Assembly: GCF_016652235.1 (NCBI RefSeq)
Contig: NZ_JAEPKU010000041.1
Span: 1 to 34,577, forward strand
Length of the DNA stretch: 34,577 bases
Source of the DNA: Dysgonomonas sp. Marseille-P4677
Lineage (GTDB): Bacteria > Bacteroidota > Bacteroidia > Bacteroidales > Dysgonomonadaceae
Direction: 5' to 3'
This document shows positions 1-8,495 of the stretch, one piece after another (positions within the stretch are counted from its first letter, which is position 1; each line of letters starts with the position of its first letter). The position numbers and the translations under genes are program-made. The notes below the pieces were generated by a model. The model was not told the DNA's origin. It searched no databases and saw only the letters and a program-made list of their open reading frames with translations.

Positions 1-438
1 TTTCTGAACAAAGAACTCTTTCAACAAAGATGCACTTTCCATTTCTAATACGCCCGACACAACAGTCGTTTTAGGATGTAAAATATTAGGCTGAAAAAGA
101 GAATAACCTTTTTTCTCATCTTTCGCGCCATAAACTATTTTAGTTATTTGCGACCAAAGAAGACCACCGGCACACATGGGGCAGGGTTCCAGTGTCACAT
201 ACAATATACAGTCTTTTAAATACTTCCCTCCCAAATAATTAGTCGCTGCCGTCACGGCTTGCATTTCGGCATGGGCTGTCACATCATTAAGTGTTTCTGT
301 CAGATTATGAGCCCTTGCGATGATACGCCCTTGACAAACAACTACCGCCCCAATAGGTACCTCTCCTTTATCAAAGGCAATCTGAGCCTCTTTTAGAGCA
401 TGGCGCATAAAATATTCATCGTTGAGTATAGTTGTCAT
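1..438 (-). CDS. tadA: tRNA-specific adenosine deaminase TadA (3' end cut by window edge)
   Basis: This enzyme deaminates adenosine 34 in the anticodon of tRNA-Arg(ACG) to inosine in the cytoplasm, allowing wobble decoding. Reading the minus strand from the ATG at 438 gives 146 open codons up to the window edge with no stop. The cytidine/deoxycytidylate deaminase fold signature is clear: HAE at residues 56-58 (zinc ligand His and catalytic Glu) and PCPMC at 85-89 (two zinc-ligand cysteines). TadA is usually about 145-160 residues, so only the last few residues are likely missing. The start overlaps the stop of the upstream small ORF by four bases (ATGA), which implies translational coupling. 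A cytosine or guanine deaminase is the main alternative, but the N-terminal pattern (MRHALKEA, GEVPIGAV) fits TadA well. Confidence 0.93.
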   Translation of the reverse strand, partial: MTTILNDEYFMRHALKEAQIAFDKGEVPIGAVVVCQGRIIARAHNLTETLNDVTAHAEMQAVTAATNYLGGKYLKDCILYVTLEPCPMCAGGLLWSQITKIVYGAKDEKKGYSLFQPNILHPKTTVVSGVLEMESASLLKEFFVQK

Positions 439-650
439 CGGCGCATTTCATTTTCACCAAAAAGGGTCGGATAATCCTGTTCCAGATTTTTAAGAACATG
501 TGCAATAATAGTCTCTCTACACCAACGGGAACGGTTTTCAATCTTATACTTTTTCATATAAGAGCATATAAGCGCATACTCTTCTTCGTTGAGAGAAAAA
601 AGCAGATGCTTTGTACGATTGCTATATGGCCCTTTCTTTTTTGGTTTCAT
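435..650 (-). CDS. Small basic protein, possibly ribbon-helix-helix-like, coupled to tadA
   Basis: This 71-residue protein has unknown function. Its N-terminus is very basic (MKPKKKGPYSNRTK), followed by a possible strand (HLLFSLNEEEY) and helical segments containing a MKKYKIENRSRWCRE stretch. That layout is compatible with a ribbon-helix-helix DNA-binding or RNA-binding fold, but no family is recognised with certainty. The stop overlaps the tadA start by four bases, and the frame shares the tadA orientation, so it is likely a real gene co-transcribed with tadA. A TACTTTTG box on the minus strand at 656-663 ends only five bases before the ATG, so the mRNA may be leaderless or nearly so. The overlapping plus-strand reading is an antisense shadow. 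Confidence 0.7.
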   Translation of the reverse strand: MKPKKKGPYSNRTKHLLFSLNEEEYALICSYMKKYKIENRSRWCRETIIAHVLKNLEQDYPTLFGENEMRR

Positions 651-655
651 TACTG

Positions 656-663
656 CAAAAGTA
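656..663 (-). promoter_or_regulatory. Predicted -7 box for the small ORF-tadA pair
   Basis: The minus strand reads TACTTTTG, a perfect match to the Bacteroidetes -7 consensus TAnnTTTG. The ATG of the 71-aa ORF lies five bases downstream. No clear -33 TTTG is seen at the expected distance. Confidence 0.5.
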
Positions 664-728
664 AGGACTTATCTGAATATGTGAAAGGATTTAAAGATAA
701 TATTAGCTTCCCATTATACCATATTACC

Positions 729-1799
729 TCAATCTTCAAAATTAATACGAAGTTGAACAGCATCTCCCCACATCATATCTCCTTCATTGTTCTTCAATCC
801 AAGCCCTATCAACCTTACTTTAGGTGACAAATCTACATTCTGAAGCAACTCGTAACCGGCTCCATAAAACAACTCATAATTAGAAACATATGAAGGAAAA
901 GTTTTACTACGAGTTACAATCTTAAAGTCTGCATATTTTAGTTTTAAAGTTACAGTACGACCTTGAAACTTTTTCTTTTCAATATATTCGTAAGCATCAC
1001 GAGCAACAACATCCAGCTCTATTGCTAATTCATCTAAGCTATCGATATCCCGATCAAACGTTGTTTCAGAGCTTACTGATTTTCGTATTCGATGAGACTC
1101 TACCGGTCTTTCGTCTATAGCTCGTGCATTTTGGTAGTAAATATGTCCTACTTTCCCAAAATGAGCGACTAACTCATGCTCCGAGCGTTGTTTCAAATCC
1201 CAACCGGTTTTTATTCCCAATTGATGCATTAGTTTGGCTGTCACCTTACCCACGCCAAAGAAACGCTCTATTGGAAGCGCTTCTACAAACTGTTCTGCAT
1301 TTTTAGGCTTTACAACAAAAATACCGTTTGGTTTATTTTGATCAGATGCTATTTTCGCCAAGAATTTATTGAACGAAACACCAGCAGATGCTGTTAGACG
1401 AGTAGTTTCAAATATTTTCTGCTTTATCTCTTGGGCAATCTGCGTAGCCGAAGGTATATTCTTATGATTCTCTGTGACATCGAGAAAAGCCTCGTCCAAC
1501 GACAGCGGTTCTACCAAATCGGTATATTCGTGAAATATCTCCATTATCTGTTTCGAAATAGCTTTATATACATCGAAACGAGCATTAGTAAATATTAAAT
1601 GAGGACACTTTCGAAGAGCCGTTTTAGATGGCATCGCTGAACGTACACCATAACGACGAGCTTCGTAACTGGCCGCCGCCACAACACCTCTAGGCCCGGA
1701 ATAGCCTACAGCCAAAGGTTTACCCCTATACACTTCATTATCCCGTTGCTCAATAGAAGCATAAAAGGCATCCATATCTATATGGATAATCTTTCTCAT
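729..1799 (-). CDS. dinB: DNA polymerase IV (Y-family translesion polymerase)
   Basis: This error-prone Y-family polymerase copies past damaged template bases. It has 356 residues, the normal size. The palm motif HIDMDAFYASIE places the metal-binding Asp at residues 8 and 10 and an aromatic steric-gate residue (Tyr13), which excludes ribonucleotides. The second catalytic motif SLDEAFLDV supplies Asp102 and Glu103. A helix-hairpin-helix-like thumb (FFGVGKVTAKLMHQLG) and a little-finger domain follow. The last residues contain QLRINF (349-354), which resembles a beta-clamp binding motif (QLxLxF). The gene stands alone between tadA and murI, about 80 bp from the former and 200 bp from the latter. 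No LexA-type operator was recognised upstream. Confidence 0.96.
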   Translation of the reverse strand: MRKIIHIDMDAFYASIEQRDNEVYRGKPLAVGYSGPRGVVAAASYEARRYGVRSAMPSKTALRKCPHLIFTNARFDVYKAISKQIMEIFHEYTDLVEPLSLDEAFLDVTENHKNIPSATQIAQEIKQKIFETTRLTASAGVSFNKFLAKIASDQNKPNGIFVVKPKNAEQFVEALPIERFFGVGKVTAKLMHQLGIKTGWDLKQRSEHELVAHFGKVGHIYYQNARAIDERPVESHRIRKSVSSETTFDRDIDSLDELAIELDVVARDAYEYIEKKKFQGRTVTLKLKYADFKIVTRSKTFPSYVSNYELFYGAGYELLQNVDLSPKVRLIGLGLKNNEGDMMWGDAVQLRINFED

Positions 1800-1999
1800 T
1801 AATCTACAAATAAAGATTAATCGTAATTTTAACTAAAAGGTGACAAAGTTGTACAGTTTTCATTTACTAAATCATCCTTTTGCCTTTTTAGAAAAAGAAT
1901 AATCGCCTATGAAAACTATATAGATAAATATACAAATCTTTTACAAGAAAAAACAATGAAAATAAAGAGGCTTATATTACGACTTTAGGCAAGCTTTAA

Positions 2000-2827
2000 T
2001 TATTCCAAAGTAATCCTCTCTACTTCAATTTCTTTATTCAGGAATATAGCGGCTGCTTCAGAAAATTTATATGGAGATTCCGTCGTATAATAACGAGTTA
2101 TTCCACCTTTTGTACATACACTAGCCATTTCTGGATGGCGAAACAAGTAATCCTGCAAACTACGTGCAACATATTCCCCTTGAGATAAGGCGATTACATT
2201 TTCAGGAAGAAAAGCCTTTATCTTATTTAACAGTAAAGGATAATGAGTACATCCTAGAATCAGTGTATCGATTAGAGGATCTTTTTGCAAAATATTATTA
2301 AGATTCTTTTTTATAAAGTAATCAGCCCCCTCTCTCTCATATTCCTTATTTTCAACTAATGGTACCCACATAGGGCAAGCCTCACTCTCGACATGAATAT
2401 CGGGAAATAGTTTATTTATTTCTATCGGATACGATTCAGACTGTATTGTACCTGTAGTTCCTAAAACACCTATATGACGGCTTTTTGTTACAGAACCTAT
2501 TATTTCGGCAGTAGGACGAATAACCCCTAATACTCTTTTTTCGGGATTAATATGAGGAAGATCTTTTTGCTGAATAGTTCGTAAAGCTTTTGCTGAAGCG
2601 GTATTACATGCTAAAATAACTAGATTGCATCCTTTATCGAATAAAGCCATTACCGCTTGCTTGGTAAACTCATAAACAACATCAAACGAGCGGGCACCAT
2701 AAGGAGCTCGTGAATTATCGCCAAGATAGCAATAATCATATTCGGGCATAAGCGATTGAATCTTTGACAAAATAGTCAATCCGCCATATCCTGAATCAAA
2801 CACACCTATAGGGCCGGGAGTAAGCAT
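2000..2827 (-). CDS. murI: Glutamate racemase
   Basis: This enzyme interconverts L- and D-glutamate, supplying D-Glu for peptidoglycan stem peptides, in the cytoplasm. The 275-residue protein has the three family landmarks: the N-terminal FDSGYGGL (Asp11-Ser12), the first catalytic cysteine in ACNTASA (Cys74), and the second in LGCTHYPLL (Cys193-Thr194-His195). It is downstream of the skp gene on the same strand but separated from it by 136 bp that include a terminator-like hairpin, so it probably has its own promoter. A GACTTTTG sequence on the minus strand near 2857 is a weak -7 candidate. An aspartate racemase is less likely given length and motif order. Confidence 0.96.
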   Translation of the reverse strand: MLTPGPIGVFDSGYGGLTILSKIQSLMPEYDYCYLGDNSRAPYGARSFDVVYEFTKQAVMALFDKGCNLVILACNTASAKALRTIQQKDLPHINPEKRVLGVIRPTAEIIGSVTKSRHIGVLGTTGTIQSESYPIEINKLFPDIHVESEACPMWVPLVENKEYEREGADYFIKKNLNNILQKDPLIDTLILGCTHYPLLLNKIKAFLPENVIALSQGEYVARSLQDYLFRHPEMASVCTKGGITRYYTTESPYKFSEAAAIFLNKEIEVERITLE

Positions 2828-2913
2828 TTATTATCTGTTTTATCGTATTAAATAAACAAAAGTCTTTAGGTCTACTTATGTGTATTACCGTTAATCTTAT
2901 GACCTTTATACAA

Positions 2914-2940
2914 AAAATGCTCCTTAAGCAGAAGCATTTT
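2914..2940 (-). terminator. Intrinsic terminator-like hairpin after skp
   Basis: AAAATGCT (2914-2921) pairs perfectly with AGCATTTT (2933-2940) around an 11-base loop. On the minus strand the 3' arm runs into a T tract (complement of the A run at 2912-2917). It begins about 24 bp past the stop of the OmpH/Skp gene and precedes murI. Confidence 0.6.
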
Positions 2941-2963
2941 ATTATATGTATATTGTAAAAATC

Positions 2964-3482
2964 TTATTTTACTCCTAACTTTTGCTTCACTAATGCAGTT
3001 GCATTTGTTGCATCCGGTGTTACAAAAGCAATCGCAGGATTGGCTAAATCATAAATACATACAAACTGATTTTCGATACCAACCTGATAAATCGCATCTT
3101 TTACTTTTTGGCGAAGAGGTGCTATCAAGGCTTGCTCCTGATTTTGAATATCTTCCTGAGCTACTTTCATAAAGTTGTTTATCTGTCGCTCAAGCTCATA
3201 TAATTCCTGCATACGACGAAGACGTACATTCTCTGCCATGGAATTCTGATATGAAATAAAATCGCTGTATTTCTTATTATAATCATTCTGCATAACCTGT
3301 AACTCTTCTTTATATTTCTGATTCAGAATATTAATAGAGTTTGCAGCAGATATCTTTTCGGGTATAGCTTCCAGCAATTCATTCGAATCAACAAAGGCTA
3401 TTTGCTGAAAAGTCTGAGCAACTGATTTTTGCGTAAAAAATAATGAAAGGGCAAATATTGATATTAAAACTATTTTTTTCAT
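2964..3482 (-). CDS. skp: OmpH/Skp family periplasmic chaperone
   Basis: Skp-family chaperones hold unfolded outer-membrane proteins in the periplasm on their way to the BAM complex. The start used is the ATG at 3482, giving 172 residues, because it begins directly with a classic Sec signal peptide (MKKIVLISIFALSLFFTQ, likely cleavage after SVAQ). A longer frame from 3512 would put ten unrelated residues before the signal. The mature part begins with IAFVDSNELLEAIPE, like the conserved strand at the start of OmpH proteins. It then has a charged helical coiled-coil section (about residues 45-115), the tentacle region, and a C-terminal alpha/beta part with the typical ...FVCIYDLANPAIAFVTPDATNATALV ending. 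In many Bacteroidales this gene sits near bamA and murI; here bamA is not in view. It has an unusual structured leader (see 3555-3628). Confidence 0.88.
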   Translation of the reverse strand: MKKIVLISIFALSLFFTQKSVAQTFQQIAFVDSNELLEAIPEKISAANSINILNQKYKEELQVMQNDYNKKYSDFISYQNSMAENVRLRRMQELYELERQINNFMKVAQEDIQNQEQALIAPLRQKVKDAIYQVGIENQFVCIYDLANPAIAFVTPDATNATALVKQKLGVK

Positions 3483-3554
3483 CGCGATAATTGCTGTTTT
3501 GTAGTAACACAACTTTTAAAATCTGACGAAGAGACTGATTAACCTTTAAACCTG

Positions 3555-3628
3555 TGATAGTTGTGTGTTCCGGTGGTATGGTTAGTACCACCGACTTTCA
3601 AGGCAAGACTGCTTGTCAACAACTATCA
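3555..3628 (-). ncRNA. Candidate structured leader element: nested three-hairpin palindrome upstream of skp
   Basis: The 204-bp gap between infB and skp holds a multi-branch structure. An outer 10-bp stem (TGATAGTTGT at 3555-3564 with ACAACTATCA at 3619-3628) encloses a perfect 8-bp hairpin (CGGTGGTA at 3571-3578 with TACCACCG at 3586-3593, 7-base loop). It also encloses a second hairpin (GGCAAG at 3602-3607 with CTTGTC at 3612-3617, loop ACTG). A promoter-like sequence at 3664-3693 reads toward skp, so the element would lie in a leader of about 170 nt. The second hairpin has a G-U pair when read as plus-strand RNA but an A-C mismatch on the minus strand, and six Ts follow on the plus strand (3634-3639), so orientation is uncertain. 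The closing stem and span recall a tRNA, but there is no T-arm or CCA. No known family is recognised. Confidence 0.45.
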
Positions 3629-3663
3629 ATTGGTTTTTTCTTAGGTTATTTTCTATGTACGTA

Positions 3664-3693
3664 CAAAGATATGCAATATTTTTATATTACAAC
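3664..3693 (-). promoter_or_regulatory. Predicted promoter for skp
   Basis: The minus strand has GTTG (3690-3693), an 18-bp spacer and TATCTTTG (3664-3671), matching the Bacteroidetes -33/-7 pattern. It overlaps the last codons and stop of infB. It implies a leader of about 170 nt before the skp start. Confidence 0.55.
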
Positions 3694-6569
3694 GTTTTCT
3701 TTACTTCAATTTCTTCAAATGGCTCAATTACGTCACCTACTTTTATATCATTATAGTTATGAATGTTCAATCCGCACTCATATCCAGATGCTACTTCCTT
3801 CACATCGTCTTTGAAACGCTTAAGGGAACCAAGTTCGCCCGAATAAATTACAATACCATCACGTATGATACGTATCTTATTAGCTCTCTTAATCTTACCT
3901 TCCTTAACCATACATCCGGCAACAGTACCCACTTTAGTGATCTTGAAGACTTCACGAACTTCAACATACCCTGTTTGCACTTCTTTGATTTCAGGAGATA
4001 ACATACCTTCCATTGCCGATTTTACTTCTTCTATAGCATCGTAGATGATAGAATACAAACGAATCTCAACCCCGTCTCTTTCAGCTGCTTTACGGGCTGC
4101 CTGGGAAGGACGCACTTGGAAACCGATAATAATAGCATCGGAAGCGGCAGCCAAGGTTATATCTGATTCTGAAATCTGCCCTACAGCCTTATGAATAACA
4201 TTTACTTGTATTTCTTCTGTAGATAATCTTATCAATGAGTCTGACAAGGCCTCTACCGAACCATCCACATCCCCTTTGACAATTACATTCAATTGTTGGA
4301 AATTTCCAATGGCAATACGACGACCTATATCGTCGAGAGTAAGTATTTTTTGAGTACGAAGCCCTTGTTCGCGCTGTAACTGTTCTCTTTTTGTAGAAAT
4401 CTCACGAGCTTCTTGTTCTGTCTCCAATACGTGGAAAATATCCCCGGCTTGTGGAGCTCCATTCAACCCTAATATAAGAGCAGGTGCAGATGGCGCCGCA
4501 GATTCAACATTTATATTTCGCTCATTAAACATCGCTTTTACACGGCCATAATATGTTCCGGCAAGCACGATATCTCCTTTTTTCAATGTTCCAGTATGAA
4601 CCAAAACAGTAGATGTATAACCTCTACCTTTATCAAGAGACGATTCAATAACCGATCCTACAGCACGCCTATTAGGATTAGCTTTCAAATCAAGTAATTC
4701 AGCTTCGAGAAGAACTTTTTCTAAAAGTTCGTCTACACCTATACCTTGTTTTGCAGAAATATCCTGAGACTGATATTTACCACCCCAGTCTTCTACCAAA
4801 TAATTCATCCCGGCCAGAGTTTCCTTGATTTTCTCAGGATTTGCACCGGGCTTATCTATTTTATTTATTGCAAAGACAATAGGTACACCTGCCGCTGCGG
4901 CATGATTGATCGCTTCTATTGTTTGAGGCATGACATTATCGTCAGCTGCTACAATAATAATTGCAATATCTGTAACTTTCGCACCACGAGCACGCATCGC
5001 TGTAAAGGCTTCGTGGCCCGGTGTATCGAGGAATGTAATCTGACGACCTGATTTTAGCTCAACATTGTAAGCTCCGATGTGCTGAGTAATCCCCCCTGCC
5101 TCACCGGCAATAACATTCGCCTGACGTATACTATCCAATAATGATGTCTTACCATGGTCTACGTGTCCCATCACTGTAACAATAGGAGCACGAGGCACTA
5201 AGTCTTCTTCACGATCCTCTTCTTCACTTATAGCTTCTACTACCTCGGCACTTACATATTCGGTTTTAAAACCAAACTCTTCTGCTACGATATTAATAGT
5301 TTCAGCATCTAAACGTTGGTTGATCGATACCATAATACCGATACTCATACAAGTCGAGATAACTTTAACGACAGGAACGTTCATCATATTTGCAAGGTCA
5401 TTTGCTGTCACAAATTCTGTGATTTTCAGAGTCCTGCTTTCTTGTTCTTGTAATTCAAGTTCTTCTTGCTGCCTTTGAGAAACGGCATCACGTTTTTCTT
5501 TTCTATATTTAGCACCCTTATTCTTACCTCCTTTTCCTGTAAGACGGGCTAAAGTTTCTTTTATTTGCTTTTGAACATCTTCTTCGTTTACTGCTTGCTT
5601 AATAACAGGCTTACGTAAACTATGTCTTGATGTTCGGTCTCCACCACCATGACTTTGGCCTCCCGGCTGTGTCGGAGCTCCTTTTTCTATATCAACTTTC
5701 CCTTTTTTGATTCGGTTGCGCTTTTTCTTAGCTGCATCACTGTCATCATTATTTGCTTTACGTTTTTTTGCTTCTTCATCAGTTTCCTTCTTCAGCAAAC
5801 GAACCGTATTTTCTTTAACCTTCTTCTGATCTTGCTGCTCTTTTTCGAGGCGTTCTTTTTTCTTTTCCGCTTTCGTTTTTTTAGCAGGGCGAGTTTTGTC
5901 GTTGATCGAACTCAGATCGATAGATCCTTTTACTACAATATTTGACTTAATTGTAGTTTTATTGAGTCTGAAAATATCATCAGATTCTTTTTCATCGTTA
6001 GTATCCTGAACCTCAACAGGAGCAGAAACAATCTGTTCTTCTACTTTTTCTTCTTCTAACACAGGTTTTTCTACTTTTTCTTCTTCTTTTATAGATACTG
6101 GTTCGGGCTCAAGAACTTCTTCTTTTTCGACGACAGGCTCTACTATTTCCGGTTTTACCTCTTTTTCTTCTTCTATTTTTATCTCTTCAGCCTTTACTTC
6201 TACTTTCTTAGGCCTATTCAGAGCATCTAGATCTATTTTATCTATAACCTGTATATGAGGTTTTATAGATTCAGGAACCTCAGTCTTTATCTCTTCAGAT
6301 TCCACCTTTGCTATCGGTGCAGATTCTTCCACGACTACAACTTCAGCTTCTGGAGCTTCTCTTTGTCTTTCTTTCTCTCGTCTCTGGTTCAATAAAGCTT
6401 CTAGATCAGCGTTATTTCCAAATTCTTTTACTAGCAACTCATGTTGTTCACTGTCTACTTTTGTATTTGGATTTGACTCCACATCAAAACCCTTCCTATG
6501 TAGAAATTCAACTAAACTGCTGATTCCCACATTCAAATCTTTGGATATCTTTATTAATCTTACAGACAT
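3687..6569 (-). CDS. infB: Translation initiation factor IF-2
   Basis: This GTPase positions initiator fMet-tRNA on the 30S subunit and promotes subunit joining. It has 960 residues. An IF2 N-terminal helical domain ([22 protein letters not shown]) is followed by a long low-complexity Glu/Lys/Val-rich linker (roughly residues 70-370) and a second IF2_N domain. The G domain has G1 GHVDHGKT (468-475), G3 DTPGH (515-519) and G4 NKID (567-570), and domains II, III and C2 follow. The long charged linker is typical of Bacteroidetes IF-2. It is third in rimP-nusA-infB, but the 128-bp gap after nusA contains a strong candidate promoter, so it may also be transcribed alone. Plus-strand readings inside it are shadows. 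Confidence 0.98.
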   Translation of the reverse strand: MSVRLIKISKDLNVGISSLVEFLHRKGFDVESNPNTKVDSEQHELLVKEFGNNADLEALLNQRREKERQREAPEAEVVVVEESAPIAKVESEEIKTEVPESIKPHIQVIDKIDLDALNRPKKVEVKAEEIKIEEEKEVKPEIVEPVVEKEEVLEPEPVSIKEEEKVEKPVLEEEKVEEQIVSAPVEVQDTNDEKESDDIFRLNKTTIKSNIVVKGSIDLSSINDKTRPAKKTKAEKKKERLEKEQQDQKKVKENTVRLLKKETDEEAKKRKANNDDSDAAKKKRNRIKKGKVDIEKGAPTQPGGQSHGGGDRTSRHSLRKPVIKQAVNEEDVQKQIKETLARLTGKGGKNKGAKYRKEKRDAVSQRQQEELELQEQESRTLKITEFVTANDLANMMNVPVVKVISTCMSIGIMVSINQRLDAETINIVAEEFGFKTEYVSAEVVEAISEEEDREEDLVPRAPIVTVMGHVDHGKTSLLDSIRQANVIAGEAGGITQHIGAYNVELKSGRQITFLDTPGHEAFTAMRARGAKVTDIAIIIVAADDNVMPQTIEAINHAAAAGVPIVFAINKIDKPGANPEKIKETLAGMNYLVEDWGGKYQSQDISAKQGIGVDELLEKVLLEAELLDLKANPNRRAVGSVIESSLDKGRGYTSTVLVHTGTLKKGDIVLAGTYYGRVKAMFNERNINVESAAPSAPALILGLNGAPQAGDIFHVLETEQEAREISTKREQLQREQGLRTQKILTLDDIGRRIAIGNFQQLNVIVKGDVDGSVEALSDSLIRLSTEEIQVNVIHKAVGQISESDITLAAASDAIIIGFQVRPSQAARKAAERDGVEIRLYSIIYDAIEEVKSAMEGMLSPEIKEVQTGYVEVREVFKITKVGTVAGCMVKEGKIKRANKIRIIRDGIVIYSGELGSLKRFKDDVKEVASGYECGLNIHNYNDIKVGDVIEPFEEIEVKKTL

Positions 6570-6665
6570 ATAATTCTTTTAAAATCTAAAAAATGGACAG
6601 TGAACTTTATAAAACATTCTTGCTATCGCTCGAATAACCCTCTAATGTCAGATGTACTTCAAATA

Positions 6666-6697
6666 CAAAAGTATTAAGAAATCAGCTAACGACCAAA
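6666..6697 (-). promoter_or_regulatory. Predicted internal promoter for infB
   Basis: Minus strand TTTG (6694-6697), 20-bp spacer, TACTTTTG (6666-6673). Both halves match the Bacteroidetes consensus at the expected distance. The -33 half lies immediately next to the nusA stop. The leader to the infB ATG would be about 90 nt. Confidence 0.6.
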
Positions 6698-7960
6698 TCA
6701 TGATTGACTTTCATCATCGAACTCAGCACGTAGAATATTTAATATTTCGTCTACTGTATCCTCTTCCAAATCGGCATCCTGTATGAGCTTATCTCTATCA
6801 GCAGCTAATACATTCTTAGCGGTTACACAACCAATTTTCTTCAATTGGTCGATTACCCAACCATCAATCTCATCACGGAACTCATCTAGATAAATATCTT
6901 CTTCATCAAAGTCATCAATATCTCGATATACATCAATAGTATAACCGGTCAGCATACTAGCCAACTTAATATTGAAACCACCTTTACCGATAGCCAATGA
7001 AACTTCTTCGGGACGAAGCAATACTTCCGCTCGTTTTTCTTCTTCATTCAGCTTCACCGAAGTGATTTTTGCCGGACTTAAAGCACGTTGAATATATAAA
7101 CTTGTATTAGGTGTATAATTGATAATATCTATATTTTCGTTACGTAATTCCCTAACGATACCATGTATACGTGACCCCTTCATACCCACACAGGCTCCAA
7201 CAGGATCGATACGATCATCGTACGACTCTACTGCAACCTTTGCTCTTTCACCTGGTATACGGGCTATTTTCTTTATAGTGATCAATCCATCATTAATTTC
7301 CGGAACTTCAAGTTCAAGAAGACGCTCCAAAAATGCAGGAGACGTTCTTGATAAAATAATTTTCGGATTGTTATTTTTATTTTCAACTCGCTCTACCACA
7401 GCGCGAACATGCTCACTCTTACGAAAGAAGTCGCTAGGAATTTGTTCTGTTTTAGGGAGTAACAATTCTTCTTTTTCGTCGTCTAAAAGTAAAATTTCTT
7501 TTTTCCATATCTGATAAACTTCACCTGATACGATTTCTCCTATTTTCTCTTTGTAACGACTATAAAGTCCTTCTTTTTGAAGTTCTAAAATTTTAGACGT
7601 CAAAGTCTGGCGCAAATTCAAAATAGCGCGGCGTCCAAAATCTTCAAAGAACACTTCATCTGTCATATCTTCCCCTACTTCAAAGTCGGCATCAATCTTA
7701 CGAGCCTCAGTAAGTGAAATCTGTGTATTTTCGTCTTCAAGTTCAGCATCTTCCACAATAGTGCGGTTGCGCCATATTTCAAGATCTCCTTTATCAGGGT
7801 TGATAATAACATCATAATTATCATTCGAGCCGAATAACTTCGCAATCACATTACGAAACGAATCTTCAAGAACACTAATCATTGTCATTCTGTCGATATT
7901 CTTCAGCTCCTTAAATTCCGAAAAGGTATCAATCAGACTAATAACTTCTTTCTTAGCCAT
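6698..7960 (-). CDS. nusA: Transcription termination/antitermination factor NusA
   Basis: NusA binds RNA polymerase and nascent RNA to control pausing, termination and antitermination. The 420-residue protein has an N-terminal RNAP-binding domain (about 1-130), an S1 domain (about 138-205), and two KH domains with GMKG (259-262) and GKGG (325-328) RNA-binding loops. A short helix-hairpin-helix-like C-terminal region (about 365-415) contains ADRDKLIQDADLEEDTVDEI. The extra C-terminal acidic repeats of the E. coli protein are essentially reduced to one. It lies five bases downstream of rimP on the same strand, so they are co-transcribed. In other bacteria NusA autoregulates this operon through its leader, which is relevant to the hairpin at 8457-8476. 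Confidence 0.97.
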   Translation of the reverse strand: MAKKEVISLIDTFSEFKELKNIDRMTMISVLEDSFRNVIAKLFGSNDNYDVIINPDKGDLEIWRNRTIVEDAELEDENTQISLTEARKIDADFEVGEDMTDEVFFEDFGRRAILNLRQTLTSKILELQKEGLYSRYKEKIGEIVSGEVYQIWKKEILLLDDEKEELLLPKTEQIPSDFFRKSEHVRAVVERVENKNNNPKIILSRTSPAFLERLLELEVPEINDGLITIKKIARIPGERAKVAVESYDDRIDPVGACVGMKGSRIHGIVRELRNENIDIINYTPNTSLYIQRALSPAKITSVKLNEEEKRAEVLLRPEEVSLAIGKGGFNIKLASMLTGYTIDVYRDIDDFDEEDIYLDEFRDEIDGWVIDQLKKIGCVTAKNVLAADRDKLIQDADLEEDTVDEILNILRAEFDDESQS

Positions 7961-7965
7961 AACAG

Positions 7966-8436
7966 TTATTTAAATCTTATTAAGTATTTTGTATATTTTA
8001 CTTCATCATAGGCAAATGAAAGCTCTTCTTCTATTGCAACTTTCTTTTTTGCTCCTTCAGGCTTTACCATTTTACTAATGATAATGACAAAACCGTTATC
8101 ATCAGAGGCTTTAAGCACACCAGAAAGCTTCTGCCCCGATTTTGTCAGGACTTCAACCTCATTGCCCTCATTTTTTTTATACTGCCGAGGTATCTTGAAG
8201 GGAGAGGTTACTCCCGCAGAGCCGACCTCCAATTCAAAATCTTCGACATCACGATCCAACTTAGACTCAATATTACGGCTCAATGTAATACAATCGTCGA
8301 TACCTATATTATTATCGCTATCCACTTCAACAACGATAATATTACCCGGACGAACAGCAACATCCACAAGAAACATTGAAGTTTCTTGCAGAAAGCTATT
8401 TACTATGTCTTTTATCTGATCTTTTTCTATCATCAA
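7966..8436 (-). CDS. rimP: Ribosome maturation factor RimP
   Basis: RimP assists 30S subunit assembly. The 156-residue protein has the two-domain layout: an N-terminal alpha/beta domain with FLVDVAVRPGNIIVVEVDSDNNIGIDDCITLSR, and the hallmark segment DFELEVGSAGVTSPFKIPRQYKKN leading to an SH3-like C-terminal domain that ends in VKYTKYLIRFK. GSAG replaces the more usual S-SPG but fits the family pattern of Bacteroidetes RimP. Two adjacent Met codons (8436 and 8433) could each start the protein. It is the first gene of rimP-nusA-infB and lies below a well-formed promoter. Confidence 0.93.
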   Translation of the reverse strand: MMIEKDQIKDIVNSFLQETSMFLVDVAVRPGNIIVVEVDSDNNIGIDDCITLSRNIESKLDRDVEDFELEVGSAGVTSPFKIPRQYKKNEGNEVEVLTKSGQKLSGVLKASDDNGFVIIISKMVKPEGAKKKVAIEEELSFAYDEVKYTKYLIRFK

Positions 8437-8456
8437 ACATTTATATGAACAACAAA

Positions 8457-8476
8457 GAGGAAGCCTTGGCCTCCTC
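8457..8476 (-). terminator. Hairpin in the rimP leader, possible attenuator or terminator of rel
   Basis: On the minus strand GAGGAGGC pairs with GCTTCCTC (8 bp, one G-U) around a CAAG tetraloop, followed by TTTGTTGTTC. It lies between the predicted rimP promoter (8496-8526) and the rimP ATG (8436), and also 113-132 bp past the stop of rel. It could terminate rel transcripts or attenuate the rimP-nusA-infB operon. Confidence 0.5.
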
Positions 8477-8495
8477 CCCCTCTATATTTCGATTA

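Noticed and set aside
432-827. Plus-strand 131-aa reading
   Set aside because: It is antisense to the small ORF and dinB 3' end, and its composition is typical of a shadow frame.
1800-1999. A small RNA or gene in the 200-bp dinB-murI gap
   Set aside because: Only AT-rich sequence and a short CTTTTT/AAAAAG palindrome near 1879; no promoter match or supported ORF.
3483-3512. Longer skp start at 3512
   Set aside because: It puts ten unrelated residues ahead of a well-formed signal peptide that begins at 3482.
3555-3628. The palindrome as a tRNA gene (about tRNA length, 10-bp closing stem)
   Set aside because: No T-arm (GTTCRA), no D-arm consensus, no anticodon arm of the right size and no CCA; the fold does not fit.
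3554-3814. Plus-strand 86-aa reading across the infB-skp gap
   Set aside because: It starts at a GTG, crosses the palindrome and runs antisense into infB, has no family-like sequence and no upstream -7 box; treated as a shadow.
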